Below are positions 63,737 through 64,000 of a DNA stretch of 64,000 nt, piece by piece. Source of the DNA: CALBPI01 sp963922335 (GTDB taxonomy: Bacteria; Pseudomonadota; Gammaproteobacteria; Steroidobacterales; Woeseiaceae); the NCBI GenBank assembly GCA_963922335.1, contig CAWUIB010000012.1, positions 1 to 64,000 of the forward strand, in the 5' to 3' direction. How positions within the stretch are numbered: the stretch's first letter is position 1; every line of letters starts with the position of its first letter. The notes under the pieces were generated by a model, which made no database searches, had not been told where the DNA came from, and saw only the letters and a list, made by a program, of their open reading frames with translations. The translations under genes were made by a program, and so were the position numbers.

Positions 63737-64000
63737 TCAAACGATACCAGAGCCGGTCAGCCCAGACAATCCGATGTCCGGTCTCGCCTGCCAGATGAGA
63801 GCGCTCCGCCGCAACGAATCAGGCCATGCGGCGAGCTTATGGCAACCGATGGCAACCAGATCTTCATCAAGACTTAACAGCGGAATGCGCGTGCGCGCCC
63901 AGGGAGGGATGCCGCGTCCCTGGCACCAGGCAGCAAAGCTGTGGCGCGGCCGGTCGCCGTCCAGCACGCTGATCCCGGGCTCCCGGAAGTGACACCGCAG
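63737..64000 (-). CDS. tilS: tRNA(Ile)-lysidine synthase, C-terminal part
   Basis: The frame enters from the window end (64000) and stops at 63737, so only about 87 C-terminal residues are seen. They match the TilS C-terminal domain: RHSFAAWCQGRGIPPWARTR then IPLLSLDEDLVAIGCH. TilS puts lysidine on the C34 of tRNA-Ile(CAU). Position upstream of pyrG is canonical. The N-terminal PP-loop lies outside the window. Confidence 0.85.
   Translation of the reverse strand: MRCHFREPGISVLDGDRPRHSFAAWCQGRGIPPWARTRIPLLSLDEDLVAIGCHKLAAWPDSLRRSALIWQARPDIGLSGLTGSGIV

Noticed and set aside
1..64000. CRISPR array, tRNA or rRNA genes, insertion sequences, integrase
   Set aside because: No regularly spaced repeats, cloverleaf-like segments, transposase motifs or integrase motifs were found while reading; a covariance-model scan would be needed to exclude small RNAs.

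Overview
The window is a gammaproteobacterial chromosome segment, GC-rich over most of its length. The evidence is the gene order: tilS-pyrG-kdsA-eno-ftsB-truD, recJ-prfB-lysS, sdhCDAB-sdhE-ygfX, rpoE-rseABC, lepA-lepB-rnc-era-recO-pdxJ-acpS, mtnP-nagZ and comEC-exbBD-msbA-lpxK-kdsB are all arrangements typical of Gammaproteobacteria. Lipid A, Kdo and lipoprotein-export genes show a Gram-negative envelope. A deep-branching lineage related to Chromatiales, Xanthomonadales or Woeseiales would fit, but the genus cannot be read from the sequence.

Positions 1-7400 are an accessory region, less GC-rich and looser in gene spacing than the rest. It holds an endonuclease/exonuclease/phosphatase gene cut by an amber codon (76-1047), a secreted beta-rich protein gene cut by a frameshift at a run of seven G (1233-2148), and a one-TM protein with a possible degenerate phospholipase-D-like fold (2508-3371). 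Next come two small coupled genes (3823-4391), a stripped-down DprA/SLOG protein translationally coupled to a phosphoribosyltransferase-like protein (4539-6112), and a two-TM putAbiC-like protein (6377-7357). I read this as a probable defence or conflict island. The DprA-PRTase pair is the best candidate for a little-described system.

Positions 7521-25338 are mainly stress and envelope genes. They include a trehalose operon (otsB, GH15 hydrolase, otsA), a Tat-exported PLP aminotransferase, an outer-membrane barrel protein, transaldolase and glutathione peroxidase. A long minus-strand run carries LolC/E-type permeases, lolD, comEC, exbB, exbD, msbA, lpxK and kdsB, which covers lipoprotein export, DNA uptake and lipid A/Kdo supply.

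Positions 25484-50189 hold mfd and a csiV-like gene on the plus strand, then a very long minus-strand series. Read in the direction of transcription it runs from succinate dehydrogenase and its assembly factors, through the sigma-E system and glutaredoxin, to lepA, lepB, rnc, era, recO, pdxJ, acpS, a DEDD exonuclease, rlmD, nagZ, mtnP and a degenerate GGDEF protein. A sigma-E-type promoter lies upstream of rpoE. Positions 50197-64000 hold lysS, prfB (with the classic +1 frameshift site), recJ, an nlpD-yqaA-pcm group, an Smr-domain gene, truD, ftsB, eno, kdsA, pyrG and the 3' end of tilS, which runs off the window. No tRNA, rRNA, CRISPR array, insertion sequence or integrase was recognised.
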